From contig JAHLWP010000002.1 of NCBI GenBank assembly GCA_019057865.1, positions 97,293-161,292 on the forward strand: a stretch of DNA of 64,000 nucleotides, written 5' to 3'. Shown here piece by piece: positions 47,525-55,773 of this stretch. Numbering within the stretch: the first letter of the stretch is position 1; each line of letters starts with the position of its first letter. The notes under the pieces are model-generated. The model was not told where the DNA came from and ran no database searches. It was given only the letters and a program-made list of their open reading frames with translations. The position numbers and the translations under genes are program-made. Source of the stretch: Promethearchaeota archaeon. Lineage in GTDB: Archaea; Asgardarchaeota; Lokiarchaeia; Sigyniarchaeales; SOKP01.

Positions 47525-48107
47525 CAATTACAATGTTCTGAATTTTTTCTTGAACAAGTTCTATGATATCATCAGTATTAACTATACAATAACCCTCTTG
47601 TTCAGCACGAGTAAGATAGAGATGCCTAACTTTATTTAGAAATCCTATATCTTCAAATTTTTCTAAAGCTTTGTCAGTTTTTCGTGCTAAAGCAATTTTA
47701 GGATCTATATCTAAGATAATAGTTAAATCGGGTTTACCAACAAATTTATTTATTTGTTTAATCCAATCAATAGAAATTTTATTTGATTGAACTGATTGGT
47801 ATATTATAGATGATTCAATAAATCGATCAGATATCACGATATAACCTTCATCTAGTTTCTTTTTGATCTCATTGTGATAATGAAGATCTCTATCAGCAGC
47901 AAATAATAGAGCATCAGTTGTAGCCGGAATATCTTTATTTCTTAAAAACTCTCTTAAAAGAACTCCTATTTTGTTTCTTGAAGGTTCTCGAGTTAAATGG
48001 ACTTTAAAATCTTTATTTTCAAGAAAACCTTTAAGGAGGTGGCTATGGGTTGTAGTTCCAGCTCCATCTCCTCCATCTAGTACAATAAACAAAGAATTAA
48101 GTTTCAA
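47511..48107 (-). CDS. tmk: Thymidylate kinase-like protein with altered P-loop
   Basis: The 198-residue protein matches dTMP kinase in length and in most motifs: the LTREPSRNKIG strand-loop with the substrate-binding Arg, ALLFAADRDLHYHNEI, YIVISDRFIESSIIYQS and LTIILDIDPKIALARK. The P-loop reads VLDGGDGAGTTTHSHLL, with Thr where the Lys of GxxxxGK[ST] is expected. Whether this supports kinase activity is open. The enzyme normally phosphorylates dTMP for DNA synthesis. Confidence 0.82.
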   Translation of the reverse strand: MKLNSLFIVLDGGDGAGTTTHSHLLKGFLENKDFKVHLTREPSRNKIGVLLREFLRNKDIPATTDALLFAADRDLHYHNEIKKKLDEGYIVISDRFIESSIIYQSVQSNKISIDWIKQINKFVGKPDLTIILDIDPKIALARKTDKALEKFEDIGFLNKVRHLYLTRAEQEGYCIVNTDDIIELVQEKIQNIVIAKLD

Positions 48108-48313
48108 TTTGATACAAAACGGAAAGTTAGTAGAAAAATATATATTATTAAAAATTATGTAGGTTACTAATCAATAAAAGCTTATTTATTTCAAGTCGAA
48201 TATATCATTTTAATTATTTTTTTAATTGATAAATCCTATATGTAGTTGGTACTTATTTACAAAATTTCCAATAAAATTAAAAAGAGTAAATTTTCTTAAT
48301 TAAGTTGAGATAT

Positions 48314-48709
48314 ATGGGTAAAAAAAAACCTTACGCATATTGTACTACTTGTGAAAAAGAGATTTCCAAGCCTAATAGGAAATCCATGGATAGTATGTAT
48401 TATACAGTTTGGATCCTTATAATCATAGCTTCAATAGGTTTTGCAATAATCCCTCTACTTATCTATCAATTTATTATAAAAAAGAAGATATTTTGTCCTA
48501 ATTGTGATTCTATATTAGTATTTTATAGTACTCCTGAAGAATCTCCAGAACCAAAAACACAAATTAAGCGAATTCTTAAGACAATTGAAACTGAAAAAAA
48601 AGAAAAGGCAGAAGGTGAAACAGATGAAGACTATATGTTTTGCCCATTTTGCCAAAAAGAAATTACAAAGCAAGCAGAATTTTGTCCAAATTGTGGAGTT
48701 AAAATTTAA
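48314..48709 (+). CDS. Zinc-ribbon membrane protein, LITAF-like architecture (array member 1)
   Basis: The ATG at 48314 is chosen; TTG at 48305 would add three residues. A Cys pair (YCTTC, residues 10-13) is followed by a hydrophobic hairpin of about 25 residues (YYTVWILIIIASIGFAIIP) and a second pair (FCPNC, 61-64). The two CxxC knuckles thus flank a membrane insert, as in LITAF domains. A charged linker (KRILKTIETEKKEKAEGE) leads to a separate C-terminal zinc ribbon (FCPFC..FCPNCGVKI). It is the first of four related genes, the most divergent of them. Confidence 0.7.
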   Translation: MGKKKPYAYCTTCEKEISKPNRKSMDSMYYTVWILIIIASIGFAIIPLLIYQFIIKKKIFCPNCDSILVFYSTPEESPEPKTQIKRILKTIETEKKEKAEGETDEDYMFCPFCQKEITKQAEFCPNCGVKI

Positions 48710-48728
48710 AATTTAAATGAATTAAGAT

Positions 48729-49142
48729 ATGACGACAAAGAATCCAGTAGGTTATTGTCCTCATTGTAAAATGAATGTATTGTTAACTCGAGAAGATATT
48801 GATATTTGCCTTGCGATAATTTTACTAATTTTTACAGCTGGAATAGGTCTAATTATTTACCTTGTTATTTACTATAGTGGGGTAGAAGATAAATGTGTGC
48901 ATTGTGGGACACGTATAACTGCCCTACAAACACAACCAGTTAGTCAAATTTCATATCAACAACAAGCTCAACAAAATCCATATACTTATCAAACTCAGCC
49001 TACTCAAGAAGCCACAACTCCAGGTGTTGGAGGTGAAGTCAGAGGAAATAGAACTTTTTTTTGTACATTTTGTGGAGAAAAATTAGAAGTTGAAGGTATA
49101 AAATTCTGCCCTAATTGTGGAAGTAAAGTAGAAGTGAATTAA
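48729..49142 (+). CDS. Zinc-ribbon membrane protein, LITAF-like architecture (array member 2)
   Basis: In this 137-residue protein Cys10/Cys13 (GYCPHCKMNV) and Cys56/Cys59 (DKCVHCGTRI) flank a hydrophobic hairpin (residues about 26-49, ICLAIILLIFTAGIGLIIYL). A Gln-rich linker follows (YQQQAQQNPYTYQTQPTQ) and then a second zinc ribbon with Cys112/115 and Cys127/130. The gene starts 19 bases after the first array member and ends three bases before the next; the starts of members 2 and 3 are nearly identical (MT.KNPVGYCP), showing recent tandem duplication. Confidence 0.75.
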   Translation: MTTKNPVGYCPHCKMNVLLTREDIDICLAIILLIFTAGIGLIIYLVIYYSGVEDKCVHCGTRITALQTQPVSQISYQQQAQQNPYTYQTQPTQEATTPGVGGEVRGNRTFFCTFCGEKLEVEGIKFCPNCGSKVEVN

Positions 49143-49145
49143 GAT

Positions 49146-49520
49146 ATGACGTCAAAAAATCCAGTAGGTTATTGTCCTTATTGTAAAATGAATGTAATTC
49201 TAAAAAGAGAGGGAATAAATATACCCTTAGCTATACTTTTAGGAATATTTACTGGTGGAATTGGTTTATTAATTTATCTTGCCATATATTACAATCGAGC
49301 AGAAGATAGATGTATAAATTGTCGAAACCGTATTTTCCCATTACAAACACAAGTGAATTCATCTAATTATCAAACTCAATCTAAATTAACAAAAACTCAG
49401 GAGAAAATTGAGGAAGTAAGAGGAGATAAATTATTTTATTGCACTTTTTGCGGAGAAAAGTTAGATGAGAGAAATATAGAGTTTTGTTCTAATTGTGGAG
49501 GCAGAGTTGAATTAAAATAA
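49146..49520 (+). CDS. Zinc-ribbon membrane protein, LITAF-like architecture (array member 3)
   Basis: This 124-residue protein repeats the layout: Cys10/13 (GYCPYCKMNV), hydrophobic insert (IPLAILLGIFTGGIGLLIYL), Cys56/59 (DRCINCRNRI), a shorter linker (QTQSKLTKTQEKIEEV), and a C-terminal ribbon with Cys99/102 and Cys114/117. It begins three bases after array member 2. Replacement of the Gln-rich linker by a charged one is its main difference. Confidence 0.75.
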   Translation: MTSKNPVGYCPYCKMNVILKREGINIPLAILLGIFTGGIGLLIYLAIYYNRAEDRCINCRNRIFPLQTQVNSSNYQTQSKLTKTQEKIEEVRGDKLFYCTFCGEKLDERNIEFCSNCGGRVELK

Positions 49521-49739
49521 ATATTCTTTGACCTCATTGATAAAAAATGCATTATTTCAATGTATAAATAAAGCCTTTAATTTATTGGAGAGCTTTTTAT
49601 ATTTTTATAATCAAATCTAATTTCTCTCATTTTATATATAAAAATTGGACTAAAGATCATTTTAGTATGGTTTTAACTAGTTTTTAATTAAAGCCTAAAA
49701 AATAATTAATAAATTTTAAAATAAGTTGGAGGAAAAAAA

Positions 49740-50111
49740 ATGTCGACAATGTATTGTCCTAATTGTAATATAAACGTGCTTACATCAAAAGATAGTCTTA
49801 ATATACCTTTAGCAATACTTTTAGCAATATTTACTGGTGGTATTGGTTTATTAATTTACCTTGCGATTTGGTATTCTAAAGATGATAGATGTGTTCATTG
49901 TAAATCTGTTTGTCAGCCATCATTAAGCAATAATCAATCAGGTTCCAATTATCAAGCACATAATCAAACTTATCAAGTCCAAGAATATACCCCATTGCAG
50001 CAAAAACAATCTGTTGATGTAAAAACAAAATTTTGTTATAATTGTGGCAGTAAAATAGCAGATCGAGAAAGTGCCAAGTATTGTCCTTATTGTGGGTCAG
50101 GAACCGATTAA
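49740..50111 (+). CDS. Zinc-ribbon membrane protein, LITAF-like architecture (array member 4)
   Basis: This 123-residue protein has Cys6/9 (YCPNCNINV), a hydrophobic insert (IPLAILLAIFTGGIGLLIYL) nearly identical to that of member 3, Cys51/54 (DRCVHC), a Gln/Asn-rich linker, and a C-terminal ribbon with Cys99/102 and Cys115/118. A GGAGG precedes the ATG. It is separated from member 3 by about 220 bases and probably has its own promoter. Confidence 0.75.
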   Translation: MSTMYCPNCNINVLTSKDSLNIPLAILLAIFTGGIGLLIYLAIWYSKDDRCVHCKSVCQPSLSNNQSGSNYQAHNQTYQVQEYTPLQQKQSVDVKTKFCYNCGSKIADRESAKYCPYCGSGTD

Positions 50112-50134
50112 GTTTTTAATACAAATTCACTTTT

Positions 50135-51043
50135 CTATTTTAATTTTTTTTTTAAAGTTTTCATAAATTGGAAGAAATATTTATAGGAATCGTTAAAGTG
50201 ATAATCCTCTTTTGAATATTCTAACCCTTCAGTGAAAATTTTATAGAACCCTTTCGTATCTTTATTTTTTATAACATTTCTATATTCTTTTATTAGATTT
50301 TCAAACAAATCTAAGACTTTGTGAAACTCATTGTTTTCAATTTGAATATCACCAAACATTTCCATTTCCCTTTGAATAATACTTTCAGCAAAAACTTTTT
50401 GCAAAAGAAAAGTTGTTCCAGTGTATTTTGTTAACTCTGATAATGATTCATTTGTTCTTCTTAATAGGTTTAAAAATAAAATATTAAACATATGTGGAAC
50501 CCCTAAAGTTAAGGCAATCTTTAAATCATGAAGTTTATGTGTAGTCTCAGTAATGATTAACCCAGAAATCTCAAAAATTCTCAAAAATTCACTCAGAATT
50601 TCATTATACTGTTCTGTTCCTCCAACTTTTAGGGCTAATAAAACATAGTTTTTCATATTTTTAATAGCAGGCCCGAACATAGGATGAAGTGATAAACAGT
50701 TTATTGGATATTTTTCGTGAACTTCATAAAGAGCCTTATACGTCTCACTTTTTAAAGAACAAATATCAAAAATTAGTGAATTTTCCTTTAAAAATGGAGC
50801 AATAGTTTTAATCATTTTTGGAGTAGATTGTATAGGAATTGAAACCATTACAATATCAGCATATTCAACACTTTTTTTGAGGTCCAATTCGTAATTAACT
50901 TCTAATTCTTCAGCAATTTGTTTTAATCGATCCTCATTTCGAGCAAATAATGTAATTTCAAACCCATGGCTCTTAAAAAATTTTCCAAAAATTTTACCCA
51001 TACCACCAGAGCCACCAATAATAGTTAGTTTTTTTCCTAACAT
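50135..51043 (-). CDS. tyrA: Prephenate dehydrogenase
   Basis: The 302-residue protein has an N-terminal NAD(P) motif (LTIIGGSGGMGKIFGKFF), VMVSIPIQSTPKMIK, LIFDICSLKSETYKAL and the LSLHPMFGPAIKNMKNYVL segment with the catalytic His of TyrA enzymes. A helical C-terminal dimerisation domain follows. It converts prephenate to 4-hydroxyphenylpyruvate for tyrosine. Its start overlaps the aroE stop by one base (TAATG), so they are translationally coupled. No chorismate mutase domain is fused. Confidence 0.88.
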   Translation of the reverse strand: MLGKKLTIIGGSGGMGKIFGKFFKSHGFEITLFARNEDRLKQIAEELEVNYELDLKKSVEYADIVMVSIPIQSTPKMIKTIAPFLKENSLIFDICSLKSETYKALYEVHEKYPINCLSLHPMFGPAIKNMKNYVLLALKVGGTEQYNEILSEFLRIFEISGLIITETTHKLHDLKIALTLGVPHMFNILFLNLLRRTNESLSELTKYTGTTFLLQKVFAESIIQREMEMFGDIQIENNEFHKVLDLFENLIKEYRNVIKNKDTKGFYKIFTEGLEYSKEDYHFNDSYKYFFQFMKTLKKKLK

Positions 51044-51912
51044 TATTTTTTCCCCAAAAATTCTATAATTTTATTTTTCATTAAGTTGATATTCGGTTTT
51101 TTATTTGTCCACCATTCAAAAGCTAAAGCACCTTGATTTACAAGCATATCTAAACCTCCAAGAGTTCTACATCCTATTACTTTTGCATCCTTTAATAATT
51201 GAGTTTCTAACGGATTATAGATTAAATCGAAAACATTTAATTGATTATGCAGGATTTCCTTTTCTATTGGTGATTTGCCGATTAATGGATACATACCTAC
51301 CGATGTTGCATTAATTAAAATATCAGTTGTTTTGATCTCTCGCTTTAAAGTAGTCTCACTATTGTTTGTTCCTTCTGCGTTAACATTAATCTTTTTCTTT
51401 AATTCCATTGCTAATTTTTTTGCTCGACTTTCTGTTCTATTCGTTATCACCATTTTTTTGGCATCTTTTGCTAAAGAATAGCAAATAGCTTTAGCTACCC
51501 CCCCTGCTCCTAGTATTAAGATGTTTTTTCCTATGATTTCAAACCCAGCATCTAATATTGCTTTTCTCCCCCCTTCAGCATCAGTGTTTTTCCCTATTAA
51601 AACACCATCTTCATTCTTTATAGTATTTATTGCTCCAATTTTTTGTGCTGTGCTATCTATTTCATCTATAAATTTAATAATTATTTCCTTATATGGGATA
51701 GTAACACTTATTCCTTTTACGTTTAATGCTTTAAATCCTTTCACTGCTTCTTTAAGTCTATTAGGGGGCACATTGAAAGCCAAATAGGCATAATCTAATT
51801 CAAGATCTTGTAAAGCCGCATTGTGCATAATAGGACTCATACTATGCTCAATTGGGTATCCAATAACACATAAAATTTTAGTTTGCGCTGTTATAGAATT
51901 TCTAATTGACAT
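51043..51912 (-). CDS. aroE: Shikimate dehydrogenase
   Basis: The 289-residue protein shows CVIGYPIEHSMSPIMHNAAL, ISVTIPYKEIIIKF (catalytic Lys), GAINTIKNEDGVLIGKNTDA, the NADP motif ILILGAGGVAKAICYSLA, and VFDLIYNPLETQLLKDA near the end with the typical GLDMLVNQGA. It reduces 3-dehydroshikimate to shikimate. It shares one base with tyrA downstream. aroK and aroD are nearby, so most of the shikimate pathway sits in this block. Confidence 0.93.
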   Translation of the reverse strand: MSIRNSITAQTKILCVIGYPIEHSMSPIMHNAALQDLELDYAYLAFNVPPNRLKEAVKGFKALNVKGISVTIPYKEIIIKFIDEIDSTAQKIGAINTIKNEDGVLIGKNTDAEGGRKAILDAGFEIIGKNILILGAGGVAKAICYSLAKDAKKMVITNRTESRAKKLAMELKKKINVNAEGTNNSETTLKREIKTTDILINATSVGMYPLIGKSPIEKEILHNQLNVFDLIYNPLETQLLKDAKVIGCRTLGGLDMLVNQGALAFEWWTNKKPNINLMKNKIIEFLGKK

Positions 51913-52019
51913 TTTTTAAATTAAATTGATAAATTTAAAACTAATAATATGTTTAAGAAGAAAAATAATTTATTAATATTTAGCTAATAAAAAGAAAAAG
52001 AAATAAGGAAAATGAAAAG

Positions 52020-52574
52020 ATGAAAAAAATAACTCTTAGTAAAGAAATTTCTGCTTTTCCTATGCCGGCAGCAGTTATATCTGTAGGGACTGGGGAAGAA
52101 GCAAATTTAATTACTCTAGCATATGTTGGGAAAGTTTGTCTTAAACCACCGATTGTCGTGATTTCAATACAACCTAAACGACATTCTTATCATTTGATTG
52201 AAAAGCATGGCGAATTTGTTATTAATTATCCTACAGTCGAACAGTTAAAAGAAATGGATTATTGTGGAACACGTTCAGGAAGAAATGTCAATAAATGGAA
52301 AGAATTAAATTTAACAAAAGAAAATGGATCGATAGTTCAAGTCCCGATGGTTAAAGAATTTCCTTGGAATATGGAATGTAAAGTAATAAATCGATTGGAA
52401 TTGGGATCACATGTTTGTTATTTTGGTGAAGTAGTTGCTACTCATTCGGATCCTAAATATGTTAAAAATGATAAGTTAGATCCTAATAAATTTAACTTCT
52501 TCGCTTATATTTCCGGCAATTATATTGGTTTAAAAAAGGGTGCAATAGAAAAGCATGGGTTTACAAGCGAATAA
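52020..52574 (+). CDS. Flavin reductase/FMN-binding split-barrel protein
   Basis: The 184-residue protein has the flavin-reductase-like pattern: AFPMPAAVISVGTGEEANL, ITLAYVGKVCLKPPIVVISI, RHSYHLIEKHGEFVINYP and CGTRSGRNVNKW. These proteins bind FMN and reduce or transfer electrons to it. It is divergent from aroE and followed by aroK; a link to the aromatic pathway is positional only. Confidence 0.85.
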   Translation: MKKITLSKEISAFPMPAAVISVGTGEEANLITLAYVGKVCLKPPIVVISIQPKRHSYHLIEKHGEFVINYPTVEQLKEMDYCGTRSGRNVNKWKELNLTKENGSIVQVPMVKEFPWNMECKVINRLELGSHVCYFGEVVATHSDPKYVKNDKLDPNKFNFFAYISGNYIGLKKGAIEKHGFTSE

Positions 52575-52654
52575 TCTCTTAGATCTTTTATTCTTTACCT
52601 AAATTCTAATATTTTAAAACTAGAAATTATTAAAATATACAAAGAAAATTTATT

Positions 52655-53182
52655 ATGACTAAGGTTTCTATAGCGCTCATTGGATTTATGGCAACAGGTA
52701 AAAGTACAATTGGTAAAACATTGGCAGATTATCTAGGTGACGATTATAGATTTATTGAAACTGATCAATTAATTGTTGAAATGGCTGGTAAATCCATTCC
52801 AAGAATATTTGCGGAAGAAGGAGAAGAGAAATTTCGAAATTATGAAATTATAGTTTGTGGAAAAGCTTCTAAATTGAAAAATGTAGTAATTTCATGTGGA
52901 GGTGGCGTTGTCTTAAATAGAGCAAATATAAAAAAACTAAAGAAAAATTGCCATATTGTTTTGCTCAAGGCAACGGTGGAGGAAATTTATAAAAGAGCTA
53001 TTAAAAATGGGAAAAGAACTAGACCTCTAATTAACAACGAGTATCCAAAAAAAGAAATTGAAAGAATTTTAAATTATAGGGAAGAATTTTACGAATCATC
53101 AGCAGAAATTATTATTAATACAAAAAACAAATCAATTGAAGAAATTGTAAATGAAATCATCGAAAAGACTAAAGTTGTTTAA
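52655..53182 (+). CDS. aroK: Shikimate kinase (bacterial type)
   Basis: The 175-residue protein has a P-loop (IGFMATGKSTIGKTLAD), the shikimate-binding Asp region (ETDQLIVEMAGKSIPRIF), RNYE in place of RxxE, VVISCGGGVVLNRANI and the LID Arg (KRTRPLINNEYP). It is of the bacterial NMP-kinase fold. Many archaea instead use a GHMP-kinase form, so this is a bacterial-like version. It phosphorylates shikimate at the 3 position. Confidence 0.9.
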   Translation: MTKVSIALIGFMATGKSTIGKTLADYLGDDYRFIETDQLIVEMAGKSIPRIFAEEGEEKFRNYEIIVCGKASKLKNVVISCGGGVVLNRANIKKLKKNCHIVLLKATVEEIYKRAIKNGKRTRPLINNEYPKKEIERILNYREEFYESSAEIIINTKNKSIEEIVNEIIEKTKVV

Positions 53183-53362
53183 ATAAACATCATTTTTCTC
53201 TTTCGATCTTTATTATTTTATCTCTAAACATTATAAAAATTAATTTATAATATTTAGTAAGACACCATAACGTAATAGTATCATAAAACCTAAATTTAAA
53301 TTTATCAAACCTTAACTATAATTAAAAAAATTAGGTATAAGAGTGTTGTTAGGTAGATAGAT

Positions 53363-53533
53363 ATGACAGAAACTAAAAGATTTAGATGCATTAAATGTGG
53401 AGAGGAGAGCCCTCGAAAGTTACATGAGGAACCTGATAAGAGCAAAGTCCTCTATTATTCCATGCAAGGTACTCCTGTTTATAAAAATAAAATTAGATGT
53501 GGTTCGTGCGGAACGATATTTGATAAAACTTAG
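53363..53533 (+). CDS. Small zinc-ribbon protein, 56 residues
   Basis: The ATG frame encodes FRCIKCGEESPRKLHEEPDK and ends with NKIRCGSCGTIFDKT. The two CxxC pairs (CIKC, CGSC) can bind one zinc ion. No family is recognised. The short size and clear motifs support a real gene. Confidence 0.6.
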   Translation: MTETKRFRCIKCGEESPRKLHEEPDKSKVLYYSMQGTPVYKNKIRCGSCGTIFDKT

Positions 53534-53644
53534 TGAACATTAAATAATGAACATAAATCTCTAGGAACTTTTTTCAAAAAAAATCAGTAGATTTTTGGTA
53601 ATGGTGCCAACTAATTGATTAAAAACTTTTTTTTTTATTTATTT

Positions 53645-54847
53645 TTACAATGATAGGATTATTTTATTTTGAGCTTTTAACATATCTAGCATGATAAGTT
53701 CCATAGCTTCTTTAATATCTGGCACATTATCAGGTATACTGCGTTTTGCGTTCACACTTGCCATTAATACTTCATTTAATCCACGCAGAATCATATCTGG
53801 GCTGTAAAAGGGTCTACGTGAAGCCCACCATGACTGGCAGCTGTGAATTCCTCTGTCAAGCAGATTCCGAGCGTTATCAAAAATTTGCTTTCTCTCATCA
53901 TCCATGCTTTCCCGGTATTTAGCAGATAAATGAATCAAAGTGAGGGCATACATGAAAAATCGATGTTGTTCAAAGTGGATTTGATTATTTGGGTTGAACC
54001 AGAGAGGAAATGGTACATCCGTGGCAATATCGTAAGGCATAGTCGACCAGCTGGAATCTTGTGGAGTCTGAGTAAATCCTTTAGGAAATCTATCAACAAT
54101 TTCTGAGATAGTGCATATTTTGACATCATCTCTATGAGGTAAAGCTTGAAAAAGGGGTATAAGGAAATCTTTTATCGCATGCTTTACATGGTGTCCAAAT
54201 GTTTCTCCATCCATAGCGAGAATTACATACATATCCTCTGAAGTATTCTTGTATTTTAACCTATTGATAAAAGTCTCAACATTATTAATTTTATCGAAAG
54301 CACAATCGATTGAGATGTAATCATCTCTGAACAATAACTTTAAACCACTTGAATGTATGGAAATATGATTTGTAGGAAATTCTGGTAAAGTATTGGCAAT
54401 TCCACTCATTACTATCCACTCAAAACCAGCTTTTTTAACAGTACTGAAAACCTCTTCAGAAATTGCCATTTCGGGCGGAAAAAATCCACGAGGGTGATAA
54501 AGTTTTCCAAAGAAATACTGATTGGTTTCATCATTAAGATTTATTTGACGTTTAATTTCAGGTTCTGGAATCAATGGAAGTAAAGGGTGAAATTTACCTG
54601 AACCTGTAAATTCGATTTGTCCTCGAGACGCTATGGTTGTAATTAATCCTAGTAAATCATCATAGCCAAAATCATGCAATTGCTCAGTTAGAGTTCCATT
54701 AATATTTAAAGTAATTTTAGCTTCAGGATAATCCCTAAGTGCCTCAATTATGGGCCTATATGATTCATTTACAATTTGTTTTATGACTAGAGGGATTTGA
54801 ACGGGAGGTTGATAAATATGAAATAAGAAAGCAAAATAAACAACCAT
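53645..54847 (-). CDS. GH57 family glycosidase/amylase
   Basis: The 400-residue protein contains the GH57 motifs in order: FLFHIYQPPVQIPLV (motif 1), GQIEFTGSGKFHPLLPLIP (2), RGFFPPEMAISEEVFSTVK (3, with the catalytic Glu), and ILAMDGETFGHHVKH (4, with Asp). GH57 enzymes are alpha-glucan active: amylase, branching enzyme, 4-alpha-glucanotransferase or galactosidase. The specific activity is not predictable. It lacks a signal peptide, so it is intracellular. Family members are typical of archaeal glycogen or starch metabolism. Confidence 0.88.
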   Translation of the reverse strand: MVVYFAFLFHIYQPPVQIPLVIKQIVNESYRPIIEALRDYPEAKITLNINGTLTEQLHDFGYDDLLGLITTIASRGQIEFTGSGKFHPLLPLIPEPEIKRQINLNDETNQYFFGKLYHPRGFFPPEMAISEEVFSTVKKAGFEWIVMSGIANTLPEFPTNHISIHSSGLKLLFRDDYISIDCAFDKINNVETFINRLKYKNTSEDMYVILAMDGETFGHHVKHAIKDFLIPLFQALPHRDDVKICTISEIVDRFPKGFTQTPQDSSWSTMPYDIATDVPFPLWFNPNNQIHFEQHRFFMYALTLIHLSAKYRESMDDERKQIFDNARNLLDRGIHSCQSWWASRRPFYSPDMILRGLNEVLMASVNAKRSIPDNVPDIKEAMELIMLDMLKAQNKIILSL

Positions 54848-54870
54848 ATTATTTATAAGAAACCTAGATG

Positions 54871-54960
54871 TTTTATATTTTTCTTGTGTTCCAATAAGAA
54901 AAGCGATGAGCTAAGAGGTGTTTTTAAATAATAAATTATAAAATTCTCTTAATATTTTGT
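54871..54960 (-). pseudogene. Orphan copy of the aroD 3' end
   Basis: About 90 bases repeat 55735-55827 in the same orientation: the first 33 bases are identical and the rest differ at scattered positions. The minus-strand frame encodes LREFYNLLFKNTS, stop, matching the aroD C-terminus LREFHNLLFEKSS. The repeat also covers about 40 bases downstream of the aroD stop. The bulk of aroD is absent here. Confidence 0.85.
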
Positions 54961-55019
54961 TTTTATAGATTTATATTTGAAGAAAAAAAATAATTAGATT
55001 ATAAAAATTAACTTGAGTT

Positions 55020-55586
55020 TTACTTGTATATTCCAGTTCTAGATACTAAGATTCTAGAAAGTCCATGAATCAATAATGAAATGAATAGAAGTATGATAAT
55101 AACATCAATAAAGTTAATATCTAATTGGGGTCCTAATAAAAACATCATAAAATTAACTACAGATAAGATTATCATTATTATACCTATAATCCCCATCAGA
55201 TATTTACTTGCTGTCCAATGTTCGGATATAATAGCAAATATTACTGCACCTCCAACAATTCCAAATATTATTACAATAATAAAAAGTAATATTTGAATCA
55301 TTGAATCATTACTAATTAATGCTATAAAGAAAAATATTAACCCTATAAATGTGACAATATAACCGAAAAAAATTTCTATTATTCGATCCTCTTTATCTTG
55401 TTTTTCTTTATCAGGAAAACTAATAGTTGTAAATGCTACTCCTACTATTAATAAGCAGATTGAAATTATTATTATTTGTGCATTGGCATTATTAATCAAA
55501 TATGACATTAAAATATAAATAGATAAGAAAACAATAATAATTCCAAAAAATAAATTTAAAGCTCGTAACTCTTTATCATTTGGCAT
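55020..55586 (-). CDS. Six-helix membrane protein between two aroD ends
   Basis: The 188-residue protein has six hydrophobic segments arranged as three similar pairs (LFFGIIIVFLSIYILMSYL, then FFGYIVTFIGLIFFFIALI, then YLMGIIGIIMIILSVVNFM), separated by short charged loops. This internal similarity suggests a repeat origin. No family is recognised. It is the only gene in the segment between the duplicated aroD ends. Confidence 0.6.
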   Translation of the reverse strand: MPNDKELRALNLFFGIIIVFLSIYILMSYLINNANAQIIIISICLLIVGVAFTTISFPDKEKQDKEDRIIEIFFGYIVTFIGLIFFFIALISNDSMIQILLFIIVIIFGIVGGAVIFAIISEHWTASKYLMGIIGIIMIILSVVNFMMFLLGPQLDINFIDVIIILLFISLLIHGLSRILVSRTGIYK

Positions 55587-55773
55587 TTAACTTACCCTTT
55601 TAAGATTAAATTTAGATTTAATAATAATTCATTTTTTAATTTGAGAGTATTTAAGTTTTTTCCCTTAATGTCAAATTATTGTTATTGAATTTAAATTATT
55701 TAAATTTAACAAATCAAAACTAAAACTATTTAATTTTATATTTTTCTTGTGTTCCAATAAGAAAAGAAATGAG

